From Phytohabitans maris (GTDB lineage: Bacteria; Actinomycetota; Actinomycetes; Mycobacteriales; Micromonosporaceae): a DNA stretch of 64,000 nt. Where the stretch lies: the NCBI RefSeq assembly GCF_031085175.1, contig NZ_JAVHUY010000018.1:62001-126000 (forward strand). The letters run 5' to 3'. Below the pieces are notes generated by a model, which did no database searches, was not told where the DNA came from, and saw only the letters and a list, made by a program, of their open reading frames with translations. Both the position numbers and the translations under genes were made by a program. Within the stretch, counting starts at the first letter, position 1, and the number at the start of each line of letters is the position of its first letter. Positions 29,884-38,626 of this stretch are shown here, piece after piece.

Positions 29884-30353
29884 CTAACGCCCAGTCGCCT
29901 GGCTTCATTGGTTATGGCAAATCGGCATCCGGGAGTTTTCACGCCAAGTGGACATTGACAACCCGGAGGCCGACGGCTGGCGGGGCCTGGCCAGTTTGTC
30001 ACGAAGGTCGTGGTGGGGCCGGCGGCGCGAGCAACCTCGGGCAGGCCCCTGGCCTGCCGGCGATAGCCGGCCCAGGGGTCGCAGAGGCTCCAAGGTCAAG
30101 GGCGGCCGCTTGCGGCCGTCGCTTGCGACGCGCAGCGCCCTTGGCCTTGGAGGGGCGGCCCCGCACACTTCGCGCTGCCGGCCCCGCCACGACCGGCAGC
30201 GAGTCGCGCCACGGCCGCAACCACGCGGCTTCGCCGCGTCCAGCTCGGCGCGGCGCCCGGCCGGCTGCCGGCCCATCAACATCAACACCCGGGAACCGTC
30301 GAAGTCTTGGCGGCCCGGGGTTTCGCATCTTCGCGCCAGCCGACGGGCGTTAG
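29884..30353 (+). ncRNA. Candidate large structured RNA or folded recombination site
   Basis: Nested complementary segments: 29884-29892/30345-30353 (CTAACGCCC), 29974-29982/30334-30342 (CGGCTGGCG), and 30007-30031/30168-30193, about 25 bp whose main mismatches are U.G or G.U on the plus strand. Inside the last, 30088-30104/30136-30152 pair over 17 bp with one U.G, capped by two hairpins with CTTG loops. A second domain has 30193-30200/30264-30271, 30203-30210/30247-30254 (one U.G) and 30223-30229/30233-30239. No coding frame looks real. Because the deviations are wobble pairs only when read on the plus strand, an RNA cotranscribed with the three genes is favoured over random GC-rich palindromes. 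A single-stranded DNA structure is the alternative. Confidence 0.6.
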
Positions 30354-30359
30354 GCGTGT

Positions 30360-30430
30360 CCCGCCGCGTGCGACAGCTAAGCGGCGGGCGCGCGCCCAGG
30401 CGGCGGCGCGAGCGGCCCGTTTCGGGCCGC
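30360..30430 (+). other. Two further strong hairpins in island right flank
   Basis: CCCGCCGC/GCGGCGGG (30360-30367 with 30381-30388) and GCGGCCCG-TTT-CGGGCCGC (30412-30430). The second may end transcription of the structured region. Confidence 0.55.
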
Positions 30431-30480
30431 CTTGAAGATCGTCTCCCAGATTTCGCCCCGATCACCTGGGAGAGTGACGT

Positions 30481-30514
30481 CAGGACCGATCTCCCGTATG
30501 GCAGATCGGTCCTG
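30481..30514. terminator. 12-bp perfect hairpin at the island right end
   Basis: CAGGACCGATCT/AGATCGGTCCTG with a 10-nt loop, 16 bp before the tRNA-Pro 3' end. Being symmetrical it could terminate either strand, including the tRNA transcript reading toward it. Confidence 0.65.
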
Positions 30515-30525
30515 ACCTGGCGTTT

Positions 30526-30604
<79 letters not shown>

Positions 30605-30661
30605 AGGCAGTGCCCGCGTAATAGTAGCCCACGGCCTCAGCCGGACAAACTCGGTATCCGG

Positions 30662-31564
30662 TCAGCGCGGGATGAGTGTCAGCAGCGATGCCTCGGGTGG
30701 GCAGGCGAAGCGGACCGGGGCCGTCGGGTGGGTGCCCAGCCCCGCCGAGACGTGGAGCCAGGCGTCCGAGCCGGGCCAGCGGAAGAGGCCGCGCGCCATC
30801 GAGCGGGGGAGGTCGCAGTTGGTGACCAGCGCGCCCACGAACGGGACGCGGACCTGGCCGCCGTGGGTGTGGCCGGCCAGCAGGAGGTCGAAGCCGTCGG
30901 CGGCCATGGCGTCCAGGATGAACGGCTCGGGCGAGTGGGTCAGGCCCAGCCGTACGCCGGCGTCGGCCGAGGCGGCGCCGGCGACCGAGGGGTAGTCGTC
31001 GCGTTCGATGTGGGGGTCGTCGACGCCAACCAGCTCGATGAGGCGGCCGCCGGCCTTGAGCGTGGTACGGGCGTTGTTGAGGTCGGCCCAGCCGTGGCCC
31101 ACGAGCAGGTCGCGCAGGTCGTCAGCGGGGAGCTCGGCGCCGTGGCGGCGGCGGGAGGTGCGCTCGTGCCGGTTGAAGTAGCTGAACGGGTTTTTCATGA
31201 CGGGGCCGGTGTAGTCGTTCGAGCCGAAGACGAAGGCGCCCGGGTAGTCGAACAGCGGCTGTAGCGCGTGGAGCACGCCCGGTACGGCATCGGGGTGGGC
31301 CATGTTGTCGCCGGTCACCACGACCAGGTCGGGGTCGGTGCCGGCGAGGGCGGCCACCCACTCCTGCTTGCGCCGCTGGCCGGGCATCATGTGCAGGTCG
31401 GACAGGTGGAGGACGCGCAGCGGCTCGGCGTCCAGCGCGAGCACCGGCACGTCGTACCGCCGCAGGGTGAAGATGTTGCGCTCGACGAGCGAGGCGTAGG
31501 CCAGCGTGGCGGCGCCGGCGGCGGCCGTGCCCGCGGCGAGTCCGAGCAGTGTGCGCTTCCGCAT
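30662..31564 (-). CDS. Metallophosphoesterase, membrane-anchored or secreted
   Basis: 300 aa from ATG at 31564. N-terminal LLGLAAGTAAAGAATLAYASLV is a signal/anchor helix. Calcineurin-like motifs: LHLSDLHM (D-x-H), VVVTGDNMAH (GDN in place of GDxx), FGSNDYTGP (GN-like Asn-Asp pair), and AGHTHGGQV (GHxH). Predicted dinuclear-metal phosphoesterase acting outside the membrane; the YkuE-like group is the nearest type I recognise. Divergent from the GatB/YqeY gene with overlapping -10 boxes. Confidence 0.88.
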   Translation of the reverse strand: MRKRTLLGLAAGTAAAGAATLAYASLVERNIFTLRRYDVPVLALDAEPLRVLHLSDLHMMPGQRRKQEWVAALAGTDPDLVVVTGDNMAHPDAVPGVLHALQPLFDYPGAFVFGSNDYTGPVMKNPFSYFNRHERTSRRRHGAELPADDLRDLLVGHGWADLNNARTTLKAGGRLIELVGVDDPHIERDDYPSVAGAASADAGVRLGLTHSPEPFILDAMAADGFDLLLAGHTHGGQVRVPFVGALVTNCDLPRSMARGLFRWPGSDAWLHVSAGLGTHPTAPVRFACPPEASLLTLIPR

Positions 31565-31571
31565 GCCGACC

Positions 31572-31581
31572 AGGGTAGTTT
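31572..31581. promoter_or_regulatory. Overlapping divergent -10 boxes
   Basis: The decamer AGGGTAGTTT contains TAGTTT for the plus strand (8 nt before the ATG at 31590) and, on the minus strand, TACCCT (7 nt before the ATG at 31564). The central TA is shared. Both genes would give leaderless or nearly leaderless mRNAs. Confidence 0.5.
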
Positions 31582-31589
31582 GACCCACC

Positions 31590-32045
31590 ATGGGCTCGCT
31601 CAAGGACACCCTCACGACCGACATGCGCGCCGCGCTGAAGGCGCGTGACGAGGTCACCACATCCACCCTGCGGATGGCGCTGGCCGCCGTCGGCAACGCC
31701 GAGGTCGCGGGCGACACCAAGCGCGAGCTGTCCGACGAGGAGGTGCTCGCGGTGCTCACCAAGGAGGCGAAGAAGCGCCGCGAGGCCGCCGTCGCGTTCG
31801 CTGGCGCCGGCCGCGCCGAGCAGGCCGCGAAAGAGACGGCCGAGGGTGACGTGCTGGCCCGCTACCTGCCCAAGCAGCTCGCCGACGAGGAGCTGGCCGA
31901 GCTGGTCGCCGGGGCGCTCGCCGCCGGCGGGTTCAGCGGGATGGCGCAGATGGGCCCGGCCATGAAGGCGGCACAGGCCGCGGTGGCGGGCCGGGCCGAG
32001 GGCGGTCGGGTGGCCGCCGAGGTACGCCGCCAGCTGGCCGGCTGA
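31590..32045 (+). CDS. GatB/YqeY domain protein
   Basis: 151 aa, usual length for the YqeY family. Starts MGSLKDTLTTDMRAALKARDEVTTSTLRM and has the helical tail YLPKQLADEELAELVAGAL and KAAQAAVAGRAEGGRVAAEVR, as in the C-terminal domain of the tRNA amidotransferase subunit GatB. Thought to bind tRNA; exact role unknown. Its neighbour pairing with a metallophosphoesterase and a penicillin-binding protein is typical of actinobacteria. Confidence 0.88.
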   Translation: MGSLKDTLTTDMRAALKARDEVTTSTLRMALAAVGNAEVAGDTKRELSDEEVLAVLTKEAKKRREAAVAFAGAGRAEQAAKETAEGDVLARYLPKQLADEELAELVAGALAAGGFSGMAQMGPAMKAAQAAVAGRAEGGRVAAEVRRQLAG

Positions 32046-32168
32046 CGGCACGACCGGGCGATATGGCGGACGGGCGCCGGGAGGCCTGAGCCCCACGACG
32101 CCCGCTCCGGCACCACCGGACCGCCGCCTCGGCCTCGCCTCGCACCCACAAGACCCACCAGATAGGCC

Positions 32169-34595
32169 CTAGTCTCTCGGTGGCGGGAAGATCGGCCGTC
32201 CGCCCGGACCTCGGGTCGGCGGACTGCCCGGGGTGCCGGGCTGCGCGCCCTTGCCGTTGCTCACCTGGACGCTCACGATGCCCCCCTTGATCGTGCGACC
32301 GTCGGGGCTGGTGCCGGCGGCGGTGCCCGCGGGGCAGGGCGAGTCGATCGGCGTGGGGTCGACGAAGACCTCGAAGCCGGCCGACTTGAGCCGGCTGCGG
32401 GCCTCGTCGATCGTCTTGCACTTGACGTCCGGGATCGACCGCTGGTCACCCTCCACGATCTTGCCGTTGGGGGGTGTGAACTGCTGCGACGGCTTGCCCT
32501 TCATCGCGTCGCGGACGGTGCTCCACACGGCGTCGTTGACCTCGTCGTGCGTGAAGTGCGTGCTGGTCTGAGCCCAGTCGGGGTCGGCGATGATGCCGGC
32601 CACCATGAGCTGCTTGGTGCCGACGATCAGCGACGCGGTCTTGGCGCTGTCGGTGGTGCCGCTCTTACCCATGATCGGCTTGCCGACGATGTCGCGCGCC
32701 CGCCCAGCCGTCGCACCCTTGCACTTCGACGTCGCAGACCGGTCACCCACCGGGCAGCGGGCCGCGTCGACCGCGGCGCGCGCCGCGTCGGCCTTGATCC
32801 GCTGCTCGCAGCGCGGGTTGGCGATGTCGAGCTTGTTGCCGTCCTGGTCGACGATCTCCTGCACCGGGATCGGCTCGCAGTACTTGCCGTCGGCCGCCAG
32901 CGTGGCGTACGCGTTGGCCATCTCCAGCGGGGTGGCCGAGGAGACGCCGAGGGTGAACGCGCCCCACTGGTCGGCGGCCGCCCGGTTGTTGGCGAGCGCG
33001 GCGTCGCTGCTGGCCCGGAACTGGATGCCCATCTTCTTGGCGGTGTCGACCACGTTGGCCGCGCCGGCGCGCTCCTCCAGCGGCACGAAGTACGTGTTGA
33101 TCGACTGGCCGAACGCGGACCACATGTTCATCGGGCCGTAGCCCTTGCGACCGGCGTTCTCCGGGCAGTATTTGTTGGTGCCCTTGCAGGCCGCGGGCGA
33201 ACTCGAGTCGATGATGTACTTCGACGGGTATGGCGAGACCGTGTTGATCGTGGTCTCGAGCGGGTAGCCCCGCTCCAGCGCGGCCACCATCGTAAACATC
33301 TTGAAGGTCGACCCGAACTGGTAGCCGTGGATGTCACCACCGCCGGTGAGCAGCGGGTTGGTGGTGTTGGGGTACGTGCCGCGGATGCCCTTTCGGGCCT
33401 TTGCCGGGTTGGACGAGATCTTGTTTTGCGGCTTGGCGGGGTCGTCGAGCTTGAATACCCGGTTGACCGCGAGCGCGCGCACCCGCCCGCTGCCCGGCTC
33501 GACGGCGGCGAGCATCAACGCGTTCTTGTTGGTGGGTTTTAGGTGCTTGTCGATGTTGGCCTTGGCCACCGCCTGGGCCTTGACGTCCAGCGTGGTGACG
33601 ATGCGGTAGCCGCCGCTCTTGAGCCGCCGTTCCCGGTCGTACGACGTCGCGCCGAACGTCTCCTGCTCCATCCACCAGCGGTAGAAGAAGTCGCAGAAGA
33701 AGCCCCAGTGGTTTTTGCTGGTGGCGACGCACCCGTTCGGCGTGCGCTTGTCCTTGACGGCGAGCGGCTCGGCCTTGGCGGCGGCGGCCTGCTCGGGTGT
33801 GATCGCCTTGATCTCGACCATGTTGTCGATCACGTAGTTGCGCCGGTCGAGGGCCTGCGGCTTGCCCGCCGGGGTCGTGGGGTCGAACGCTGACGGGGCC
33901 TTCACCATGCCGGCGAGCAGCGCGGCCTCTTCGATCTTGAGGTCACGGGGGTGCTTGCTGAAGTAGACCTGGCTGGCGGCGAAGATCCCGTACGCCCCGC
34001 GGCCGAAGGGAGCGATGTTGAGGTAGCGCTCCAGGATCTCGTCCTTGGTCATTTCCTTGTCGAGCTGGAGCGCGTACTTCATCTCGCGGAACTTGCGGGC
34101 GTTGGTGTCTTCGGTGGCGGCGACGACGTCCTGCGGGTGGGTCGCCGAGTACGCGATCAGCATGCGGACGAGCTGCATGGTCAGCGTGGATGCGCCCTGG
34201 GTGGTGCTGCCGGCCTGGTTATTGGCGACGAACGCGCGGGCGATGCCCTTGGCGTCGACGCCGTTGTGGGTACGGAAGGTGTGGTCCTCGGCCGCGATGA
34301 TCGCTTCCTGCATGATCGGCGAGACGTCCTTGAGCGGGACGTCACGCCGGTTTTCGTCGTACATCGTGGCGATCAGCGTCTTGCCGTCGGAGGCGTAGAC
34401 GTATGTCATCTGCGGCGACCGCTTGACGGTCAGCTCGCTGGGCAGCCGGTCGAAGGTCTCCGCCCCAGCCTTGGCCGCCAGGCCCGACATCGCAACCGCG
34501 GGGAAGGCCGCGGCGGCCACAACCACACCCGCCAGGAGCCCGCAGATCAGCAGCGATGCGGCGTTCGCAAAAATGTTGTGATCACGCTTCCGCAT
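32169..34595 (-). CDS. ponA2: Bifunctional penicillin-binding protein with PASTA domain (PonA2 type)
   Basis: 808 aa from ATG at 34595 (GAGG upstream); longer upstream frames cross a promoter region. N-terminal anchor helix (SLLICGLLAGVVVAAAAFPAVAM), GT51 transglycosylase with EDHTFRTHNGVDAKGIARA and STLTMQLVR, then transpeptidase motifs GSTFK (SxxK), QSIN (SxN) and KSGTT (KTG variant). A C-terminal PASTA domain (about 710-780) ends in a Pro/Gly tail. Polymerises and crosslinks peptidoglycan at the outer membrane face. Divergent from wblA, as in the mycobacterial ponA2-whiB4 arrangement. Confidence 0.93.
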   Translation of the reverse strand: MRKRDHNIFANAASLLICGLLAGVVVAAAAFPAVAMSGLAAKAGAETFDRLPSELTVKRSPQMTYVYASDGKTLIATMYDENRRDVPLKDVSPIMQEAIIAAEDHTFRTHNGVDAKGIARAFVANNQAGSTTQGASTLTMQLVRMLIAYSATHPQDVVAATEDTNARKFREMKYALQLDKEMTKDEILERYLNIAPFGRGAYGIFAASQVYFSKHPRDLKIEEAALLAGMVKAPSAFDPTTPAGKPQALDRRNYVIDNMVEIKAITPEQAAAAKAEPLAVKDKRTPNGCVATSKNHWGFFCDFFYRWWMEQETFGATSYDRERRLKSGGYRIVTTLDVKAQAVAKANIDKHLKPTNKNALMLAAVEPGSGRVRALAVNRVFKLDDPAKPQNKISSNPAKARKGIRGTYPNTTNPLLTGGGDIHGYQFGSTFKMFTMVAALERGYPLETTINTVSPYPSKYIIDSSSPAACKGTNKYCPENAGRKGYGPMNMWSAFGQSINTYFVPLEERAGAANVVDTAKKMGIQFRASSDAALANNRAAADQWGAFTLGVSSATPLEMANAYATLAADGKYCEPIPVQEIVDQDGNKLDIANPRCEQRIKADAARAAVDAARCPVGDRSATSKCKGATAGRARDIVGKPIMGKSGTTDSAKTASLIVGTKQLMVAGIIADPDWAQTSTHFTHDEVNDAVWSTVRDAMKGKPSQQFTPPNGKIVEGDQRSIPDVKCKTIDEARSRLKSAGFEVFVDPTPIDSPCPAGTAAGTSPDGRTIKGGIVSVQVSNGKGAQPGTPGSPPTRGPGGRPIFPPPRD

Positions 34596-34883
34596 CCAGG
34601 TCACCTCGTCAGGGTACGGGACCTCGCAACGATGGGCCGTCCCGCGTCGTATCACCCACCCGACGCTGAAACTTGTCGGACTTTCGGGCATGTCCTGCGG
34701 GCACCGGCCTCGTTGTGCTAGACGCATGACCCCCTGCGTGCGGATGCGTTCTGCCGATGTTGAGCCTGACCCACGTGCGGGACACTTGGCTCGCGTTTTC
34801 GCAGATCGCCGCCGGGTAAGCCTAATCTCGGCCGCCTGGAAACGGGTGGACCGTCTGGGTTTTGATGGATTTGCCAGACAACG

Positions 34884-34913
34884 TTGCGTAATCGGACGAC
34901 TACAGAGCATGAT
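34884..34913 (+). promoter_or_regulatory. Possible promoter of the WhiB-like gene
   Basis: TTGCGT (34884-34889), 18-bp spacer, CATGAT (34908-34913), about 115 bp before the wblA ATG. The 436-bp gap 34596-35031 between the divergent genes must hold both promoters; nothing else in it is recognisable. Confidence 0.35.
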
Positions 34914-35031
34914 GGTCCGGCGAGTACTGCACGTCACTCGCTGGGGCTCGGGGGGAGTGCCAGCGGGTGGCCGGGGGGAATCCGGCCGGGCACGGGTCGG
35001 GGAAGCGGACTGCAAGGGGGGACGTGGACTG

Positions 35032-35328
35032 ATGGGGATGATCACAGACTGGCCGAGCATGGCTGCATGCCAGAGCGGCGACCCTGACGCGCTGTTCGTA
35101 CAGGGCGCCGAACAGAACGTAGCTAAGCGGATCTGCCGCAGCTGCCCGGTGCGTTACGAGTGCCTCGCCGACGCGCTCGACAACCGGATCGAGTTCGGTG
35201 TGTGGGGTGGCATGACCGAGCGCGAGCGGCGGGCGCTGCTGCGCCGGCACCCGCAGGTGGACAGCTGGCGGAAGATGTTCGAGGCGGCACTGCGCGACAA
35301 GGAAAAGGTGCTGGTCACGGCTGGCTGA
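35032..35328 (+). CDS. wblA: WhiB-family [4Fe-4S] regulator, WblA/WhiB4 type
   Basis: 98 aa from the first of two ATGs (the other at 35038). Four iron-sulfur cysteines: one in MAACQSGDPDALF and three in ICRSCPVRYEC. The family turn GVWGGMTERERRALLRRHP follows, then a short basic C-terminus. The DPDALFVQGAEQNVAKR segment and location between a PonA2-type protein and ArsA-like ATPases identify the WblA/WhiB4 branch, a redox/NO-responsive regulator of development and oxidative response. The last 14 bp overlap the ArsA-like gene on the opposite strand. Confidence 0.92.
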   Translation: MGMITDWPSMAACQSGDPDALFVQGAEQNVAKRICRSCPVRYECLADALDNRIEFGVWGGMTERERRALLRRHPQVDSWRKMFEAALRDKEKVLVTAG

Positions 35329-36490
35329 GAGCGTCACCTACCGTACGCAGCCCGTCGACGTCGTGGACGTCGGCGGGCTGCGCCGCGACTTCGACCGTCG
35401 GCACGGCGGGGTAAGCGTCGGTGAAGACGGCCGCCACCCGCCGTTCCCGGGTCGCCTGCTCGGCCAGCGCGGCGTGCACCCGCAGCGCGTCCGCGGCGGC
35501 GCCGAAGCCGCCGCTCCGTTCCAGCTCCTCCGCGGCGGCCCGGCTGCGCTCCGCGGACAGCCCCTCGGCGGTCGTACGGTGCACCCGGTTGAGCACCAGC
35601 CCCGCGAGCGGCATGCGCTCCTCGCCGAGCCGCCCGGCGAAGTAGGCGGCCTCCCGGACCGCGTCCGGCTCCGGCGCCGCGACCAGCAGAAACGCCGTCT
35701 CGCGGGCCTGGAGGATGCGGTACGTCTGCTCGGCGCGCTGGCGGAAGCCGCCGAACATCGAGTCGAGCGCCGCCACGAAGCCGGACAGGTCGGTCAGCAG
35801 TTGGGCGCCGAGCACCTTCTGCACGACCCGGGAAAACATCCCGAAAGAGGCCGTGACCAGGCTGAACATGCTGCGTCCGCCGGCTCGGGCGGGCGCCAGC
35901 AGCAGGCGCAGCATGCGGCCGTCGAGAAAGCGGGACAGGCGCGCGGGCGCGTCGAGGAAGTCGAGGGCCGAGCGGGACGGCGGGGTATCCACCACGATCA
36001 GGTCCCACTCGCCGCGGGCGTGCAGCTGGCCCAGCTTTTCCATCGCCATGTACTCCTGGGTCCCGGAGAACGTCGAGCTCATGGCCTGGTAGAAGGGGTT
36101 GGCGAAGATCTCGGCGGCCCGGGTCGGGTCGGTGTGCGCGAGCACGACCTCGTCGAACGTCCGCTTCATGTCGAGCATCATGGCGTGCAGCTCGCCGCCG
36201 CTCTCGTCCGCTTCGATGCCCTTGACCTGCCGCGGCGTGTTGTCGAGCTCGGTCAGCCCGAGCGACTGGGCGAGCCGGCGGGCCGGGTCGATCGTGAGTA
36301 CGACGGTGCGCCGCCCGTGGCGCTCGGCGGCCCGGAGCGCGAGCGCGGCCGCCGTGGTGGTCTTACCGACCCCGCCCGAGCCACAGCAGACGACGATCCG
36401 CACGCCGGGGTCGGCAAGGATGCGGTCCACGTCCAGCCGCCGGCCCGCGTGATCGGAAGACACCGACCGAGCGTATCCGGGCCGGCTCAC
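35315..36490 (-). CDS. ArsA-like P-loop ATPase, second subunit
   Basis: 391 aa. Deviant Walker A CGSGGVGKTTTAAALAL, IDPARRLAQSLGL, and WDLIVVDTPPSRSALDFLDAP. It fits the Get3/ArsA ATPase family, in the mycobacterial Rv3680-like position. No ArsB pump is encoded nearby, so arsenite extrusion is not implied; the M. tuberculosis pair has been linked to handling toxic metabolites such as glycerol-derived ones. The start overlaps the stop of the upstream ArsA-like gene (ATGA). Confidence 0.88.
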   Translation of the reverse strand: MSRPGYARSVSSDHAGRRLDVDRILADPGVRIVVCCGSGGVGKTTTAAALALRAAERHGRRTVVLTIDPARRLAQSLGLTELDNTPRQVKGIEADESGGELHAMMLDMKRTFDEVVLAHTDPTRAAEIFANPFYQAMSSTFSGTQEYMAMEKLGQLHARGEWDLIVVDTPPSRSALDFLDAPARLSRFLDGRMLRLLLAPARAGGRSMFSLVTASFGMFSRVVQKVLGAQLLTDLSGFVAALDSMFGGFRQRAEQTYRILQARETAFLLVAAPEPDAVREAAYFAGRLGEERMPLAGLVLNRVHRTTAEGLSAERSRAAAEELERSGGFGAAADALRVHAALAEQATRERRVAAVFTDAYPAVPTVEVAAQPADVHDVDGLRTVGDALSQP

Positions 36491-37464
36491 TGCGTGCCGA
36501 GTAACTCAGCCGCCAGGGTGTCCAACGCGGCGCGGTCGACCCCGCCAGGCAGGAGGGGCAGCTCCACCATCGGCTCGCCCAGCTCGGCGAGCTCCACCCG
36601 GAGCGACTCCTCCAGCTCGTGGCGGGTGAGGTATGCCTTCGCCTCGGCGTACAGGCCGGAGACCGTGGCCCGGTCGGTGGCGAGCCCGGCCGCGGCCAGC
36701 CCTCGGCGCAGCTCCGCCTGGTTGACCTTGGTGCCGGTGAGCAGGGGCGGGCGGGTCGCGTTGACGATGACCTTGCCGATCGGGATGCCGAGGGCGTCGA
36801 GGTCGGCGATCGCGTCGACCGTCTCCTGTACCGGCATCTCCTCCAGCAGCGTGACCACGTGCACGGCGGTCATCGGCGAGCGGAGGAGGGTGGCCACGTT
36901 TTCGCTCTGGGTCTTGATCGGGCCGACCTTGGCCAGCCGGGCGGTCTCGGCGGTCACGTTGAGAAAGCGGCCGATCCGGCCGGTGGGCGGGGCGTCGAGC
37001 ACGACCGCGTGGTACACCCGGCGGCGGTCGACGGTGCGGGTCGTGGCCTCCTTGACCTTGCCGGTGAGCAGCACGTCACGTAGGCCGGGGGCGATCGTGG
37101 TGGCGAAGTCGATCGCGCCGAACTTGCGCAGCGCCCGCCCGGCCGCGCCGAGCTTGTAGAACATGTCCAGGTATTCGAGCAGGGCCAGCTCGGCGTCGAC
37201 CGCGAGCGCCCGCACCTCGCCGCCGTCCGGGGTGCCGGCGACCCGGCGCTCCTCGTACGGCAGCGGGCCGAGCCCGAACAGCTCGGCGATGCCCTGCCGC
37301 CCCTCGACCTCGACCAGGAGCGTGCGGCGCCCGCCGGCTGCCAGCCCGAGCGCCAGGGCGGCGGCGACCGTGGTCTTGCCGGTGCCGCCCTTGCCCGTCA
37401 CGACATGGAGACGCGCCGGCCAGGCCGGATTGACCTGGCCGGGGATCTGCTCACTCGCCCGCAC
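36487..37464 (-). CDS. ArsA-like P-loop ATPase, first subunit
   Basis: 325 aa. Deviant Walker A VTGKGGTGKTTVAAALALGLA, VEVEGRQGIAELFG switch region, and YHAVVLDAPPTGRIGRFLNVT. Corresponds to the Rv3679-like partner and is translationally coupled to the second subunit. The two probably form a hetero-oligomeric ATPase at the membrane or in the cytosol. Confidence 0.88.
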   Translation of the reverse strand: MRASEQIPGQVNPAWPARLHVVTGKGGTGKTTVAAALALGLAAGGRRTLLVEVEGRQGIAELFGLGPLPYEERRVAGTPDGGEVRALAVDAELALLEYLDMFYKLGAAGRALRKFGAIDFATTIAPGLRDVLLTGKVKEATTRTVDRRRVYHAVVLDAPPTGRIGRFLNVTAETARLAKVGPIKTQSENVATLLRSPMTAVHVVTLLEEMPVQETVDAIADLDALGIPIGKVIVNATRPPLLTGTKVNQAELRRGLAAAGLATDRATVSGLYAEAKAYLTRHELEESLRVELAELGEPMVELPLLPGGVDRAALDTLAAELLGTQ

Positions 37465-37498
37465 GCTCCGAGCGTAGTCCGCGGTGCGGCCGGCGGGG

Positions 37499-38626
37499 TC
37501 AGCCGCCGATCTCGCAGACGAACCAGCCGGTCTTTTGCACGACGGTGAACTGGAACTGCTGCTCGGCGACCTTTTCGTCCTGGGTGGTCATGGTGACCTT
37601 GACCGAGACGGTCGCGCTCTCCGCCTCCTGGCTGTCCACCTTCGGCTCGTCCCACTTGTACCGCGGGTTCTTGTACTTCGTGGCGTTCGCCTTGACCTCG
37701 TCGACCTTCGTGGTCAGCGCCTCCTCGTCGCGGGCCTCGGCGCAGACCAGGTCGTTGGCCTTGGTGGCGTCCTGGTCGTTGTAGACCGCCTTGAGGAAGT
37801 CCTGCACGGCGGCCACCGGCTCGGCGGCCCCGTCGTTGGGCTCGGTGTTGCGCATGAGCAGGAAACCCGCTGTCACGCCGCCGCCGCAGAGCAGCACGAC
37901 GACCACCGCCACGACCGCGAGGATCAGGGGCGTCCGCGACTTCTTGCGCTCCGGGGCCGGCGCGCCGGGGTATCCCGGGTAGCCGGGCTGCGCGTACGCC
38001 GGGTCGGTCGGGAAGCCCGGCTGGCCGGACGTGGGCTGCCCCGGGAAGGGCTGGGCCGAGATCGGCGGCGCGTACGGCCCGCCGGAGACCGGCGCCGGGT
38101 AGGGCTGGCCGGGCACCTGCGGGGGATAGCCGGGCTGCTCGGGCGGGGGCGGCGCGTACGCCGGCTGGCCAGGCGGCGGCGGGTAGGCGGGCTGCCCGGA
38201 GATCGGCTGCCCGGACACGGGCTGACCCGGCACGGGCTGGCCGGGCATCGGCGGCGCGTAGCCGGGCTGCTGCGCGGGCAGGCCGGGCTGGGGCGGGGCG
38301 TAGCCGGGCGGGGGCGGCGGATAACCGGCCTGGGTGGGTGGGTAGCCCGGCTGGGCCGGCGGCGGGTAACCGGGCGCCGGCGGGTAACCGGGCGCGGCGC
38401 CGGGCGTCGTGTACGCCGGTGGCGGGTAGCCCGGCTGCTGCGGCGGCACCGGCTGGGCGGGCGGCGGCGGAACGATCGGGTGCGCCGGCGGCGGTGGCAC
38501 GGCCGGCTGCTCCGCCGGTGGTGGCGGGTCGGTGGGCGCGGCGGCGAACGGGTCGACGGGCGCCGGATAACCGGGCGCCGAACCCTCCTGCTGCTCGCCG
38601 GCACCACCGTTAGGCGGTTGCGTCAT
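37499..38626 (-). CDS. Single-pass membrane protein with long Pro/Gly/Tyr/Gln-rich N-terminus
   Basis: 375 aa from ATG at 38626 with GGGGGAT upstream. About residues 15-225 are a disordered, proline-rich region with repeated PGYPPP, PPPPAQP and GQPxxGQP units. A basic KKSRTPL is followed by one membrane helix (ILAVVAVVVVLLCGGGVTAGFLLM), and an extracellular domain of about 120 residues (VAAVQDFLKAVYNDQDATKANDLVCAEARDEE, ending FQFTVVQKTGWFVCEIGG) that resembles the NTF2-like lipoprotein fold seen in DUF4878-type proteins. Function unknown. Confidence 0.78.
   Translation of the reverse strand: MTQPPNGGAGEQQEGSAPGYPAPVDPFAAAPTDPPPPAEQPAVPPPPAHPIVPPPPAQPVPPQQPGYPPPAYTTPGAAPGYPPAPGYPPPAQPGYPPTQAGYPPPPPGYAPPQPGLPAQQPGYAPPMPGQPVPGQPVSGQPISGQPAYPPPPGQPAYAPPPPEQPGYPPQVPGQPYPAPVSGGPYAPPISAQPFPGQPTSGQPGFPTDPAYAQPGYPGYPGAPAPERKKSRTPLILAVVAVVVVLLCGGGVTAGFLLMRNTEPNDGAAEPVAAVQDFLKAVYNDQDATKANDLVCAEARDEEALTTKVDEVKANATKYKNPRYKWDEPKVDSQEAESATVSVKVTMTTQDEKVAEQQFQFTVVQKTGWFVCEIGG

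Noticed and set aside
29100-30353. Retron or reverse-transcriptase system
   Set aside because: A structured RNA next to a protein gene invites this idea, but none of the three proteins has a YxDD or other polymerase motif.
35315-37464. Arsenite resistance operon
   Set aside because: The two ArsA-like ATPases lack an ArsB/Acr3 pump or ArsR nearby and match the conserved mycobacterial Rv3679-Rv3680 context instead.
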